NCBI RefSeq assembly: GCF_028476545.1
Contig: NW_026732364.1
Span: 287,001-351,000, forward strand
DNA length: 64,000 nucleotides
Direction of reading: 5' to 3'
Source: Physella acuta
Lineage: Eukaryota > Mollusca > Gastropoda > Physidae
Shown here: piece after piece, positions 44,429 to 56,019 of the stretch
Position numbering within the stretch: the first letter of the stretch is position 1
Layout of the letters: each line of letters starts with the position of its first letter
Program-made: the position numbers and the translations under genes
Notes under the pieces: model-generated
The model's database searches: none
Seen by the model: only the letters and a program-made list of their open reading frames with translations
Told to the model about the DNA's origin: nothing

Positions 44429-44974
44429 TAATGTTTATGGAGAACGAAGTTCACTTTTACTCACAACAGTCGCATGAAGCCAAACCACCTCAACATAGCA
44501 TTAGCAAGACTTAATGGGAATTAAAAAAAAAATGAGAAATAAAAAGCCCAACAAAATGGAACCATTATCATACATATAGTGCTAACATAAACTCCGAGCA
44601 GTGTGACTGTGAACGTGTCTCGTTATTTCCCCATGATCCGAGAATCTGAGATCGAATCGCGGATAAAAACATCTGTCACATCAGGAAAACACATCCAGAA
44701 AACATAGACCCTAACCCGGACCTAATCCAAAATATAACGGATTATAGACAGGATCACATCACTAAGTCAACAAGCCTACCACATAATCTCGAAGATTTAC
44801 ATCCACTATTTTTACACAAAGATTTTAATGTTTTATCAAAGTATCGTTGTATCTATTTTCGGCCAAAATCATAAATGTCAAATTCTTCATTCTGTCTTTG
44901 TTTTCGCGAAATGCTCATTCGCCAGGGTGTCTATTTTATTTTTTATTCTTCCCCCAGCCCAACAACACAAACCA
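44429..44974. other. unique sequence, no gene seen
   Basis: No recognised element; a weak B-box-like 'gagatcgaatcgcgg' at about 44648. Confidence 0.45.
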
Positions 44975-46262
44975 TGTCTCCACACCTCACTCTCGTATCT
45001 CCCCACCTCACTCTCGTATCTCCCCACCTCACTCTCGTATCTCTCCACCTCAGTCTCGTATCTCTCCACCTCACTCTCGTATCTCCCCACCTCACTCTCG
45101 TATCTCTCCACCTCAGTCTCGTATCTCTCCACCTCACTCTCGTATCTCCCCACCTCACTCTCGTATCTCTCCACCTCAGTCTCGTATCTCTCCACCTCAG
45201 TCTCGCATCTCTCCACCTCAGTCGTGTATCTCTCCACCTCAGTCGTGTATCTCTCCACCGTGTATCTCTCCACCTCAGTCGTGTATCTCTCCACCGTGTA
45301 TCTCTCCACCTCAGTCGTGTATCTCTCCACCGTGTATCTCTCCACCTCAGTCGTGTATCTCTCCACCGTGTATCTCTCCACCTCAGTCGTGTATCTCTCC
45401 ACCGTATATCTCTCCACCGTGTATCTCTCCACCGTGTATCTCTCCACCTCAGTCGTGTATCTCTCCACCGTGTATCTCTCCACCTCAGTCGTGTATCTCT
45501 CCACCTCAGTCGTGTATCTCTCCACCGTGTATCTCTCCACCTCAGTCGTGTATCTCTCCACCGTGTATCTCTCCACCTCAGTCGTGTATCTCTCCACCGT
45601 GTATCTCTCCACCTCAGTCGTGTATCTCTCCACCGTATATCTCTCCACCGTGTATCTCTCCACCGTGTATCTCTCCACCTCAGTCGTGTATCTCTCCACC
45701 GTGTATCTCTCCACCTCAGTCGTGTATCTCTCCACCTCAGTCGTGTATCTCTCCACCGTGTATCTCTCCACCTCAGTCGTGTATCTCTCCACCGTGTATC
45801 TCTCCACCTCAGTCGTGTATCTCTCCACCGTGTATCTCTCCACCTCAGTCGTGTATCTCTCCACCGTGTATCTCTCCACCTCAGTCGTGTATCTCTCCAC
45901 CGTGTATCTCTCCACCGTGTATCTCTCCACCGTGTATCTCTCCACCTCAGTCGTGTATCTCTCCACCGTGTATCTCTCCACCTCAGTCGTGTATCTCTCC
46001 ACCGTGTATCTCTCCACCGTGTATCTCTCCACCTCAGTCGTGTATCTCTCCACCGTGTATCTCTCCACCTCAGTCGTGTATCTCTCCACCGTGTATCTCT
46101 CCACCGTGTATCTCTCCACCTCAGTCGTGTATCTCTCCACCGTGTATCTCTCCACCTCAGTCGTGTATCTCTCCACCGTGTATCTCTCCAAAGTGTATCT
46201 CTCCACCGTGTATCTCTCCACCGTGTATTTCTCCATCGTGTACCTCTCCACCTCAGTCGTAT
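44975..46262. repeat. polypyrimidine satellite, part I (15 and 21 bp units)
   Basis: Built from a 21 bp unit 'ccacctcagtcgtgtatctc' plus t and a 15 bp unit 'ccaccgtgtatctct' in varying order; the leftmost 230 bp uses a 'cacctcactctcgtatctc' variant. 45401-45631 and 45632-45862 are copies of one 231 bp higher-order block. All units are multiples of three, so frames of 500-750 codons stay open on both strands. These have no codon or residue pattern of a real protein. Confidence 0.97.
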
Positions 46263-48158
46263 ACCTCTCCACCTCAGTCACGTATCTCTCCACCTCTGTA
46301 CCTCTCCACCTCTGTACCTCTCCACCTCTCCACCTCTCCACCTCTGTATCTCTCCACCTCTGTACCTCTCCACCTCTCCACTGTATCTCTCCACCTCTCC
46401 CCCTCTGTACCTCTCCACCTCTGTACCTCTCCACCTTGTACCTCTCCACCTCTGTAGCTCTCCACCTCTGTAGCTCTCCACCTCTCCACCTCTCCACCTC
46501 TGTACCTCTCCACCTCTGTACCTCTCCCTCTCCACCTCTGTACCTCTCCACCTCTGTACCTCTCCACCTCTGTACCTCTCCACCTCTGTACCTCTCCACC
46601 TCTGTACCTCTGTACCTCTCCACCTCTCCACCTCTGTACCTCTCCACCTCTGTACCTCTCCACCTCTCCACCTCTCCACCTCTGTACCTCTCCACCTCTG
46701 TATCTCTCTACCTCTCCACCTCTGTACCTCTCTTCCTCTGTACCTCTCCACCTCTGTACCTCTCCATCTCTCCACCTCTGTACCTCTCCACCTCTGTATC
46801 TCTGTACCTCTCCACCTCTGTACCTCTCTTCCTCTGTACCTCTCCACCTCTGTACCTCTCCACCTCTCCACCTCTGTACCTCTCCACCTCTGTACCTCTG
46901 TACCTCTACACCTCTCCACCTCTGTACCTCTCCACCTCTGTACCTCTCCACCTCTCCACCTCTCCACCTCTCCACCTTTGTACCTCTCCACCTCTGTACC
47001 TCTCTTCCTCTGTACCTCTCGACCTCTGTACCTCTCCACCTCTCCACCTCTGTACCTCTCCACCTCTCCACCTCTGTAGCTCTCCACCTCTGTAGCTCTC
47101 CACCTCTGTAGCTCTCCACCTCTCCACCTCTGTACCTCTCCACCTCTGTACCTCTCCACCTCTGTACCTCTGTACCTCTCCACCTCTCCACCTCTGTACC
47201 TCTCCACCTCTCCACCTCTGTACCTCTGTACCTCTCCACCTCTCCACCTCTGTACCTCTGTAGCTCTCCACCTCTCCACCTCTGTACCTCTCCACCTCTG
47301 TACCTCTCCACCTCTCCACCTCTGTACCTCTGTACCTCTCCACCTCTCCACCTCTGTACCTCTCCACCTCTCCACCTCTGTACCTCTGTACCTCTCCACC
47401 TCTCCACCTCTGAACCTCTGTACCTCTGTATCTCTCTACCTCTCCACCTCTCCACCTCTGTACCTCTCCACCTCTGTACCTCTCCACCTCTCCACCTCTG
47501 TACCTCTCCACCTCCCTACCTCTCCACCTCTCCACCTCTGTAGCTCTCCACCTCTGTACCTCTCCACCTCTCTACCTCTCCACCTCTCCACCTCTGTACC
47601 TCTCCACCTCTGTACCTCTCCACCTCTCTACCTCTCTACCTCTGTACCTCTCCACCTCTCCACCTCTCTACCTCTCCACCTCTCCACCTCTCCACCTCTC
47701 CACCTCTCCACCTCTGTACCTCTCCACCTCTGTATCTCTCTACCTCTCCACCTCTGTACCTCTCTTCCTCTGTACCTCTCCACCTCTGTACATCTCCACC
47801 TCTCTACCTATGTACCTCTCCACCTCTGTACCTCTCCACCTCTCCACCTCTGTACCTCTCCACCTCTGTACCTCTCTACCTCTCCACCTCTGTACCTCTC
47901 TACCTCTGTACCTCTCCACCTCTGTACCTCTCCACCTCTCTACCTCTGTACCTCTCCACCTCTCCACCTCTGTACCTCTCCACCTCTGTACCTCTCTACC
48001 TCTCCACCTCTGTACCTCTCTACCTCTGTACCTCTCCACCTCTGTACCTCTCCACCTCTCTACCTCTGTACCTCTCCACCTCTCCACCTCTCCACCTCTC
48101 TACCTCTGTACCTCTCCACCTCTGTACCTCTCCACCTCTCCACCTCTGTATCTCTCCA
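46263..48158. repeat. polypyrimidine satellite, part II (8 bp units)
   Basis: Mosaic of two 8 bp words, 'ccacctct' and 'gtacctct', with rarer 'gtagctct', 'ctacctct' and 'cttcctct'. A nearly exact duplication of about 120 bp is seen at 47820-47940 and 47940-48060. One strand is almost all pyrimidine. Confidence 0.97.
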
Positions 48159-49080
48159 CTTCCCGTACGTCAACCACACACGGTCCTGATCCCCCAAACC
48201 CTGACAGCCGTCCCTGACTTTTTGACCCCGCCTGCACTTTATCATCTGGCATACCTGCACTGCATAGTAACCTGGTCGTCGCCCCTCCCCCCTCCTGTCG
48301 TCTCAAGTTCGAACCTCGTCTGACAACCCCCCGGGCTTGTAGCAACCAGCTCCCCTTAAAATGCGACTGTCGTCCTTACTTCGTATCTCCCTCCCCCTCC
48401 GCCTTCTTATTCAATAATGTCCTATAACACTCGCATGCCTTTTGATAAAAAATCTCGCTACACCCTTACCATATCCATATTCGATATTTTTACAATCAAC
48501 ATCACAACTTAAAAAAACCCATTATGACTCTCAACTCCACTTCCACACCCCACCCCACACCAACCAGCCTTTATTTTACAAAAAACACACATCACCCCCC
48601 CCCCTCCTCTCTCACACTACTCTGTCTTTATTCAACACCCCCCCCTCCCCACCTCCAAACTATCTTAACTCAATATTTGGCTAGCCCCCATAAATAACTC
48701 AACCCTCGACGAACCCTTATCATAGGTTTCTCCTCCCTCGTCTTACGGCCCAGCGACACGGGCTCGGGGACAGGGAGGTGCATATTTTATAAAACAACAT
48801 GGAAGCTCCTTCAATCAGCCATAAATCCATTCCCCGCGCTGCCCCGGGCTATAGAAACATATGCCAGAGACTCGTAAATTTCCAATTTTTTATTTTATTT
48901 TAGCCTCCACACACTGTCAGCAACACATGCACCGTAACACCGTCGGTCTTATTGTTATCGGCGTTGGCCCCGATAGAGTACAGATTTATCATTGCTCGTG
49001 TGGCTGTGATCTCTTCCTCTCCCGTGATTAATACGTATGTCCACAGAGGTTCCTTCAGGCACCTCGCCGCCTGGGGGTAG
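48159..49080. other. unique sequence, GC-richer, no gene confirmed
   Basis: 48730-49080 is moderately GC-rich. 'ttttattttattttag' at 48888-48903 is a good acceptor look-alike followed by about 40 open codons, but no good donor follows. Confidence 0.4.
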
Positions 49081-49968
49081 GGGGGGGGGGGGGTAGGGGA
49101 GAGGGGGAGCTAACTTCCTTAGAGCATTTCAACCGCGTCCTTTTTAAAAAAAAAAAGCAGGCTGAAATCGGAGTCACACAACCAATTAAGTCAAATTTAA
49201 TGTCATGTTGCATTGCCGCCAACGTTGAAACAAATCTGTCAGTTAGAAGTGTCCGAAATTTCGCTCGGGCGTTTCGATTTAGACTGACGTCAGACTGACG
49301 ACAGAAACAGTGAGTTAAATAAAAGCTTGTAGTATCGAAAGTTTCAGAACTTTCTCATAGTCGGATTTTCAAATATTTAACAGTAAAACCACCTTCAAAA
49401 TAAACCTTATTATTTAAAAAAAAAAAAAAAAAAAAATAAAAAACAAGCTTCAGGATTATTCTCAAACCCCACACTCTTTCAACTACATTTTTTATCAAAA
49501 CAATTTACAAAAAGCAATTTTTTTTTTAAATTCCCCTTTTTGTGGATGTTTTTATAACACAGCTAAATTAGAACTCGAGATTAACAGATGTCCCCCTTTA
49601 ATAAATGAAAAATAGTAATTCACCCCTCTACCCTCCCTCCCCCAAAACACGTTCGAGAGATCCTAATTTCGATAGTCAGCACTCGGTAACCGAACACTTC
49701 CTAATGGGAGACAATCAACGATGATTGCAGATTGTTGCCGTGAGTCACTTCCCTTGTTAACTTTACAATTTAGAAATTGTATTTCTAAAAAAAAAAACCT
49801 GACCTAATTCTTTGTCATTTTGAAAGAAATTGTGACTTTAGAAACTTATAAAAATGTAGTTAAAATATTCAGACAGAGTTTCAAAGTTTTACTTTCTTAG
49901 TTTGGTCGGTGACTTCACCAATTATATAGGGGATGTTAATGAAATAATGTTTCCCTTTGTCATTAATA
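49081..49968. other. unique sequence, no gene seen
   Basis: G run at about 49079-49093 and A run at about 49412-49436. Confidence 0.5.
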
Positions 49969-50112
49969 GGGGTCGTCTTATGGCTACTAAACCGAAAAGT
50001 CTCGAGTTCGAACCCAACGGCCTATATTATGGCGCATTACCTTTTCACACGTAATACTTAATTGTGTTGGATGGAATTCTTTTCAACACAAAAATTTAGA
50101 ACGAAGAAGAAA
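49969..50112 (+). mobile_element. tRNA-derived SINE, family 2, short form
   Basis: Head 'ggggtcgtcttatggctact' then 'aaaccgaaaagtctcgagtt' and tail 'ttgtgttggatggaattc' with 'aacgaagaagaaag'. The central body is missing, as at 25011-25120. Flanks 'gtcattaata' and 'gtcaataaat' are an imperfect target duplication. Confidence 0.7.
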
Positions 50113-50304
50113 GTCAATAAATGTTACTGGTTTATCGGCAAAGAAATAAAAGACAATATTCCAAGAATGTTGAGATAATTAAGATTCATACGATTCATTT
50201 TTTTAGTAAGTAGGCACTACGTTATATATATTAATGTCGGCATTGACTTCGAGAGTGTATATTTATAGTTATAAACATAGAAATGTTTAAGCTTAACTAC
50301 CTTG

Positions 50305-50522
<218 letters not shown>

Positions 50523-51325
50523 ATGTAAATTTGACATCATTTACTGCCAACTCTGGGCAAACTTGAAGAAGAGAAAAAAAAAAAGAAAAACAAAAAAAAA
50601 TGGCCTTGACAAGGGCTGACAAGGCGAAAACCCCGACAAGATTTATTGTCATGTGTGTACATCACTGTATAATGTCACCCTTTAAAAAACACTAAGACAG
50701 GTCTGTGTTCTGATAGAAAGAATAAACAATTGGGTAACAGATTCAGGCTATCTTGTCCATAAGACGGACGGGTTTCTTTACTTAGTACACACTTGATGAA
50801 ATTGCTGACTACACATATTGGATGACGTCACGATTGTTTACGTGTGTATTTTTTAGTGGGTTACGTCGTATTGAAGCGATTTTGTAAACAAGTTTAAACA
50901 TCTATGAAAATAACAGGTGTTTTCGCTTTCATTCCTAGCATCGTAGCCAAATAAATTAAAATATTATGGTATGCAAGAGGCTAACCTAATTACTGGTTTT
51001 CATGAAAGCGGTTCTTTGGTGTTTGAATTATTATTAAAAACGCGTAAATTAGAGTGGCTTTTGCGTGCCGCTTAGAATATTGTGTTGGTGTGTTGTTTCG
51101 TTGATACAGAAACTTAGCGTTGAATTTTAAATTCTAGCTTAAATATTAAATAAAGAACACGCAAGTTAATGATAAAAACTTAATTCTATCCATTCTATTT
51201 TATTTTTCTTTCCGCCCTTTTTTTTTATAACTAATATATGCACTTGAAATATCAAAAACAAACTTTAATTTTAAAATTGGAATTTATCCTGAAGTTAAAA
51301 AACGAATTAAAATTGTTTGTTCGGA
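50523..51325. other. unique sequence, no gene seen
   Basis: AT-rich; nothing recognised. Confidence 0.5.
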
Positions 51326-51333
51326 GTTTGGTC

Positions 51334-51545
51334 CACAGGCGTAGCGACCCTACCCGTCGCCCGGGGATAAACTTTCGATTTGCACCCCCCCCCTCGAACT
51401 TTTCATTTGCACCCCCCTCAAACTTTCGATTTGCACCCCTCTCGAACTTTTCATTTACACCCCCCCTCAAACTTTCAATTTGGCACCCCCCAAGGTCAGC
51501 GCCCGGGGACATATGTCTTCCCCCCGCCCCCTCGCTACGCCTCTG
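51334..51545. mobile_element. MITE, family CAGAGGCGTAGCGACC, with perfect 8 bp target duplication
   Basis: Starts 'cacaggcgtagcgaccc', ends 'ctcgctacgcctctg'. Target duplication gtttggtc at 51326-51333 and 51546-51553. The left arm has five units of 'aaactttcgatttgcaccc', like the copy at 35414. The 8 bp duplication fixes the boundaries of this family. Confidence 0.88.
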
Positions 51546-51667
51546 GTTTGGTCCCAGGTCGTTGACGCTAAGAGTCAGATCAGTGCGTCATAAGATAGTC
51601 CTAGCGTCAGGACATTGTGCGTCAGATTCACGTCCATACATCTAGTTCCTTAAAACCTAATATGATA

Positions 51668-52030
51668 CAATGTTCGCTCTAAACTGTTACCCTTCATGAA
51701 ATAGATTGCTCATTATTTTGTAACTTCCAAGTTACCTTGAGTAGGTAATTTCAGAGCCCAAAGCGCACAAGATAGATTCTATTTTTTGCATCACATTTGT
51801 GCACGTTAGAGGGAATGTTGCGCAAAGAATATGATCTGTTAGGGAATGTTAAAGGGAAGTTGAGCGACAAGTGCTAATTTGATCTATAAGGAAAAGTTGA
51901 TCATAGAGTACTTAAGGGAATGTTTCGCGGCAATTACTACATTTGTAGAAAATGATCTACAAGGAAATGTTACACAGTCTTGCTCAAGGGAATGTTGCGC
52001 GTCGAGTGTTAAATCTCTTAGAATATGATC
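51668..52030. mobile_element. MITE, family TTCCCTCTAAG, with tandem growth of its right end
   Basis: Left end 'caatgttcgctctaa' at 51668, right end 'ttagagggaatgttg' ending 51820. Beyond it the words 'aagggaatgttgcgc', 'agggaatgttaaaggg', 'gaaatgttacac' recur at about 45-70 bp to 52030, as if the right end had been copied in tandem. atatgata (51660-51667) and atatgatc (51829-51836) may be a displaced target duplication. Confidence 0.5.
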
Positions 52031-52612
52031 CACATATCCACATATCCACAGATCCTCTTGACTTACAAAGAAAACCTCACTTAAGAAAGGTTTTTTTTTT
52101 TCGTGTAGCGGTGTAACAAAATCTTACAAATCCGTCTTCAGCCCGACATGTTTTTCTTAGTGCCTGGAATAATAAGTAGCTTATAAATTATTCCGTTTTG
52201 AAAACAGAATAATTTACGTCCCGTTCTCTTCGTAGAGTAGATATAATAAGTCTCATAAAACCGACATGTACACTTACTAGCAGTTCTTAATAAATTAGCC
52301 TAACCCATTTTAATTAGTTTCGTGATTCTAACTCTAGCCCGAACCTAACTAAACCCTAACGCTAATTTCTGTACATGACCGTAACCCTTAACCTAGCCAT
52401 AGCCCTAGCCATAAAACATGCTCCCTTAAAAGCTATTGTCGGTAAATTTAAAAAGTACTACTTGATACTTCATCGATTAGGCTTAATTATAATTATTATA
52501 ATCTAATTTTTTTTTTAAATTCTCATTAACATGCAAGCGCTTATGCATGTGCAATGTATTCGTGTATAATCTACCTGCATAGAACGTCAGATACAATCTC
52601 TACCTGTTACTT
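52031..52612. other. unique sequence, no gene seen
   Basis: 52320-52410 has several 'ctaaccc'-like words, too irregular for telomere repeat. Confidence 0.5.
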
Positions 52613-52890
52613 AAATAAACTTTGATACCATATTTTGAGATCCGCTGCCAAAGTTTCTTCTCAACTCCCAATCCCCCCCCCCCAATAAAAACAAACATCC
52701 CCACTTCCTCACTATAACACCCCGAAACCAGTTACTCAAAGCAACTTTGATACCATATTTTGAGATCCGCTGCCAAAGTTTTCTTTTAACCCCCCCCCGT
52801 CCCCCGAAATCCACAAACATCCCCACCCCCCACACTATCACACTCCCACCCCCCCCCCCTTCACACACACACACTATCACACTCCCACCC
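52613..52890. repeat. direct duplication of ~128 bp
   Basis: 'actttgataccatattttga' starts at 52619 and again at 52743; each copy is followed by a C run, 'acaaacatccccac' and 'cactatcacac' or similar. Confidence 0.85.
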
Positions 52891-53300
52891 ACCTATCGTT
52901 ATCGCTGCTCATTGACCACGGACAATACAAAACGGTTTTGATTTCAAGTTTGCGCGGATTTGCGTTCGCCAGCTCGACAGCGTTTTCAAAACAGTGCCCC
53001 CCACCCCTCCCCCACTTCCACCCTCTAGAGGCGCAGGGGCCCTGATGAGCCGGCGCTGGTAACATTGTTTCCATAACTCGGGTCTCCGCTGACAACAAAC
53101 CCGTAGAGCGGGGCACGTCACCGGAACTAATGCAGCCTGCTGGGGGTCCTAGCAGTGTTGTGAAGGCGGAATGTAACACAAATCAGCAGAGAGCTGCGGA
53201 ATCGGACGGACGTGTCGGGGCGGCTGGAATTGTGCGAGACGGAACGGAAACGGCGGCTCTTAGTTGGGACCGGGGTCCGAGGGAGGAAAAAAAAAGTTTC
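52891..53300. other. GC-rich unique island
   Basis: Compared with its surroundings this is rich in G, C and CpG (for example ggacggacgtgtcggggcgg). It shows 60-100 codon frames on both strands but no recognised domain, start context or splice pair. It may be a regulatory island or an old repeat. Confidence 0.35.
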
Positions 53301-53406
53301 TTGAAATTGTAGAAAAGTTAGTTACGTTGTACTTTGTTAATGTGAAATTTGATTTTCTTTGTAAGTAAAGATAATCTTTCGGGAGCAGGAAGTTTTCCCG
53401 AAAGAA

Positions 53407-53494
53407 ACTTGCCCGAATGCAGTTTGCCCGATGGCCGATTTCCCGAAAGGACATTTGCCCGATCGGCCTTCGGGCAAATGGCATTCGGGCAAGT
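53407..53494. repeat. long hairpin: 33 bp arms with 22 bp loop
   Basis: Arms 53407-53439 and 53462-53494 are inverted with three mismatches. Each arm holds acttgcccgaatgc and tttgcccga; the loop holds 'tttgcccg' again. The word TGCCCGAA recurs in both orientations. Likely a palindromic mobile repeat; it directly precedes the longest (TA)n tract. Confidence 0.8.
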
Positions 53495-53519
53495 GTCTTT
53501 CTGGAATTAGTCGTAGACC

Positions 53520-53809
<290 letters not shown>

Positions 53810-54069
53810 AACATCTCTCTCTCTCTCTGTATGTGTGTGTGGGGGGGGGGTGTCTATTAGTCCAATCGATGACTAGACACGTATTGGATACCCAAGCATA
53901 ATGCCTTGGCAGTAGAATACAAAGAGCCAGATTTCGCCCACAAAATCTCCCCACAAAATCTCTCCACACAGCTGATGGACCCAAGGGGCAGGACATTTAC
54001 CTCTACCTCTTCGAAATATCAGTGTCACATAAGCTACCCAAAGGAAACCAGAGTTCGTAATCAAATAGA

Positions 54070-54292
54070 CTGTTGACTCCGATATCAGCCTGCTTTTCTT
54101 TTTGGATTTGCTCCCGTAGTCCTCGTCCGACTAAGAACAAAATACGTAACAGCAGTTGTTTTGATTTTGGAGTTGTCTCTCCTAGAAGAGTGGTTGTCCC
54201 TTGCTATCGAGGCTAATCTGCATGGGATTTCGAACTCGCGACTTTCAGGTTAGCAACCATGCGTATACACCGCACTACCATCCCGACATTGA
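54070..54292 (-). mobile_element. tRNA-derived SINE, family 2, reversed
   Basis: 'gatatcagcctgcttttctt', 'ggagttgtctctcctagaag', 'ggatttcgaactcgcgact' and a worn head. The 3' tail is missing. Confidence 0.72.
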
Positions 54293-54805
54293 AGCTCTTT
54301 CAACCCCTTCCCATCCCCCCCCCCCCCAAAAAAAAATAACCCTGCACATTAAAATGGCATACGATATAAAACATCTTTTATTTATGGATGTTAATTAATT
54401 GCATAAAATCATTACATTAAGATAATTGCAAGCGTCGTTGTGCCCTTGAGGGACATCGAAGGTATGCAAAAATATATTCTAGCACGCGCTATTTTAAATC
54501 CCATAGATAAATTGAACTTTCCTAACCTTCAACCGCCTTTTTTTTTTTCGCGTAAGTTTATTTATAATTACTACTCAACAGCCCCCCCCCCCCCTTTTCG
54601 TATAGCCAGGCAGTGTTAGATAAAAATACATTCACAGTTTACTGCGCATGTCCCTCGACCTATTTCCAGACCTCTGTTTCTGATGTCGGCGAGGGGCTTT
54701 GATCTTTCACAAATTAACGGCGTGCACCTTGTGTTTTAATCTTCGCGTTAACCTCTGACCTTTTAATCTCATCGAGGTGAACTATGGGAGTAGTTTTGAA
54801 GAAAA
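54293..54805. other. unique sequence, no gene seen
   Basis: C runs at 54315-54327 and 54582-54594. Confidence 0.5.
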
Positions 54806-54813
54806 ACTGCAAC

Positions 54814-55017
54814 CAGAGTTTCTTCCAGGCATCTCTTCGGGGGGGGGGGCTCAGCCCCCCCGAAAAATTTTTACCGCCCCCCCGAACGAAATGAAATTTA
54901 TATAATTTATATAGAAAATATATACTTTTAACAGTGTCCGCCCCCCCGAAGAAAGTTTACCGCCCCCCCGAAGATTTCAAGTGCCCCCCCGGAGAAAAAA
55001 GTCTGGAAGAAACACTG
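54814..55017. mobile_element. hAT-like MITE, 204 bp, perfect 8 bp target duplication (family CAGTGTTTCTTCC)
   Basis: Starts 'cagagtttcttccaggcat', ends 'aaaagtctggaagaaacact' plus g. Target duplication actgcaac at 54806-54813 and 55018-55025 is exact. Inside are alternating G- and C-runs around 'tagaaaatatatactttta'. This is the reference copy for the fragments at 2332, 17240, 21147 and 43312. Confidence 0.9.
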
Positions 55018-55251
55018 ACTGCAACGCCTGCTCGACGCAATCTTTCCATTTATCAAGTCATCGTAGTGATGATTGGCTTAATAATTGTGCCTGAGAAATA
55101 GCAATGTTTGTATGTGGTAACTTGCGTTAAAGCGAGGCTTAACGTTTGAAGTTGTTGCAAATATATAACACGTCGCAGATTAGCTCTACAAAACGCCTAG
55201 TAGCTAAATACACACAAACACGTTAATTAAACCTTACTTTTATATAGTTAA

Positions 55252-55425
55252 CCCTTTCGGACCTGGTGTTCAACGTAGCAGGCGAAGCAGAGTTCACATG
55301 TTTCTGTAACCTCGACACACAGTGTGGCCAATTTTATGCCCAAACGTGAACTTGAACTTGAGTCTGTGAGACGCCCTAGAGTCCACCCAGCCCTAATGAA
55401 TACCTGACTCACATTAGGGAATATA
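55252..55425. mobile_element. chimeric SINE family 1: two halves in opposite orientation
   Basis: 55256-55332 is minus-strand tail sequence ('gcagagttcacatgtttctg', 'tgtaacctcgacacacag'), while 55350-55425 is plus-strand body ('acttgagtctgtgagac', 'gtccacccagccctaatg', 'ctgactcacattaggga'). The two meet near 55345. Confidence 0.65.
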
Positions 55426-56019
55426 AAAACCTAATTACCTAAACAAATATCAATCAGACGTTAATAAACTCCATGTACACACATCAAGAACCTAAACAAA
55501 CACGAATAAGCTTAACAAACACCATTTAGCACAATAAACAACACAATTAAATAAACAAAGACCAATTAGCTTGTCTTTCATTATAAACTAATTTATAGTG
55601 ATTATTTATCGTGGAAAAAAAATAACCTTTTTTTAACGACTCGCTGTATTCGAGAAAAATAGACCGGATTTCTTTGATTGACCTATTTCACACACCCGAT
55701 TAATTTTTAACCAACCACGATTACGTCCCTTCGAGTTTCCGCTTCTCTTACTATGTTTGTTCAAGGGAAATAAATGGGCACTGATCCGAATTTTTTCAAT
55801 CTCGGCTGGGTGAGTAGACACGACGGTTCCATTTTAAGTTAGTCAACCATTGCGTGCTCTAAACACACGCAATGGGAGACTCGAATTTTGTTGCGTTTTT
55901 TGTTATTTAAAAAAAAAAAAAACAGTATTTATTTTAGGACACCCCCTCCTGTTGGAATTTTGACTTAATGTTTGCAATAGAAAACATATATAAATAAAAA
56001 GAAATCAATAAGTAAATAC
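55426..56019. other. unique AT-rich sequence, no gene seen
   Basis: Nothing recognised. Confidence 0.5.

Noticed and set aside
44828-47455. Very long open frames (up to 755 codons) on both strands
   Set aside because: They come from satellite units that are multiples of three or simple 8 bp mosaics; residues repeat mechanically and several frames are open at once.
48888-49030. Possible second exon in phase with the 35317 exon
   Set aside because: A good acceptor look-alike and ~40 open codons in the right phase, but no convincing donor before the stop and no recognisable domain.
52320-52410. Telomere-like 'ctaaccc' words
   Set aside because: Irregular spacing and sequence; no true tandem array.
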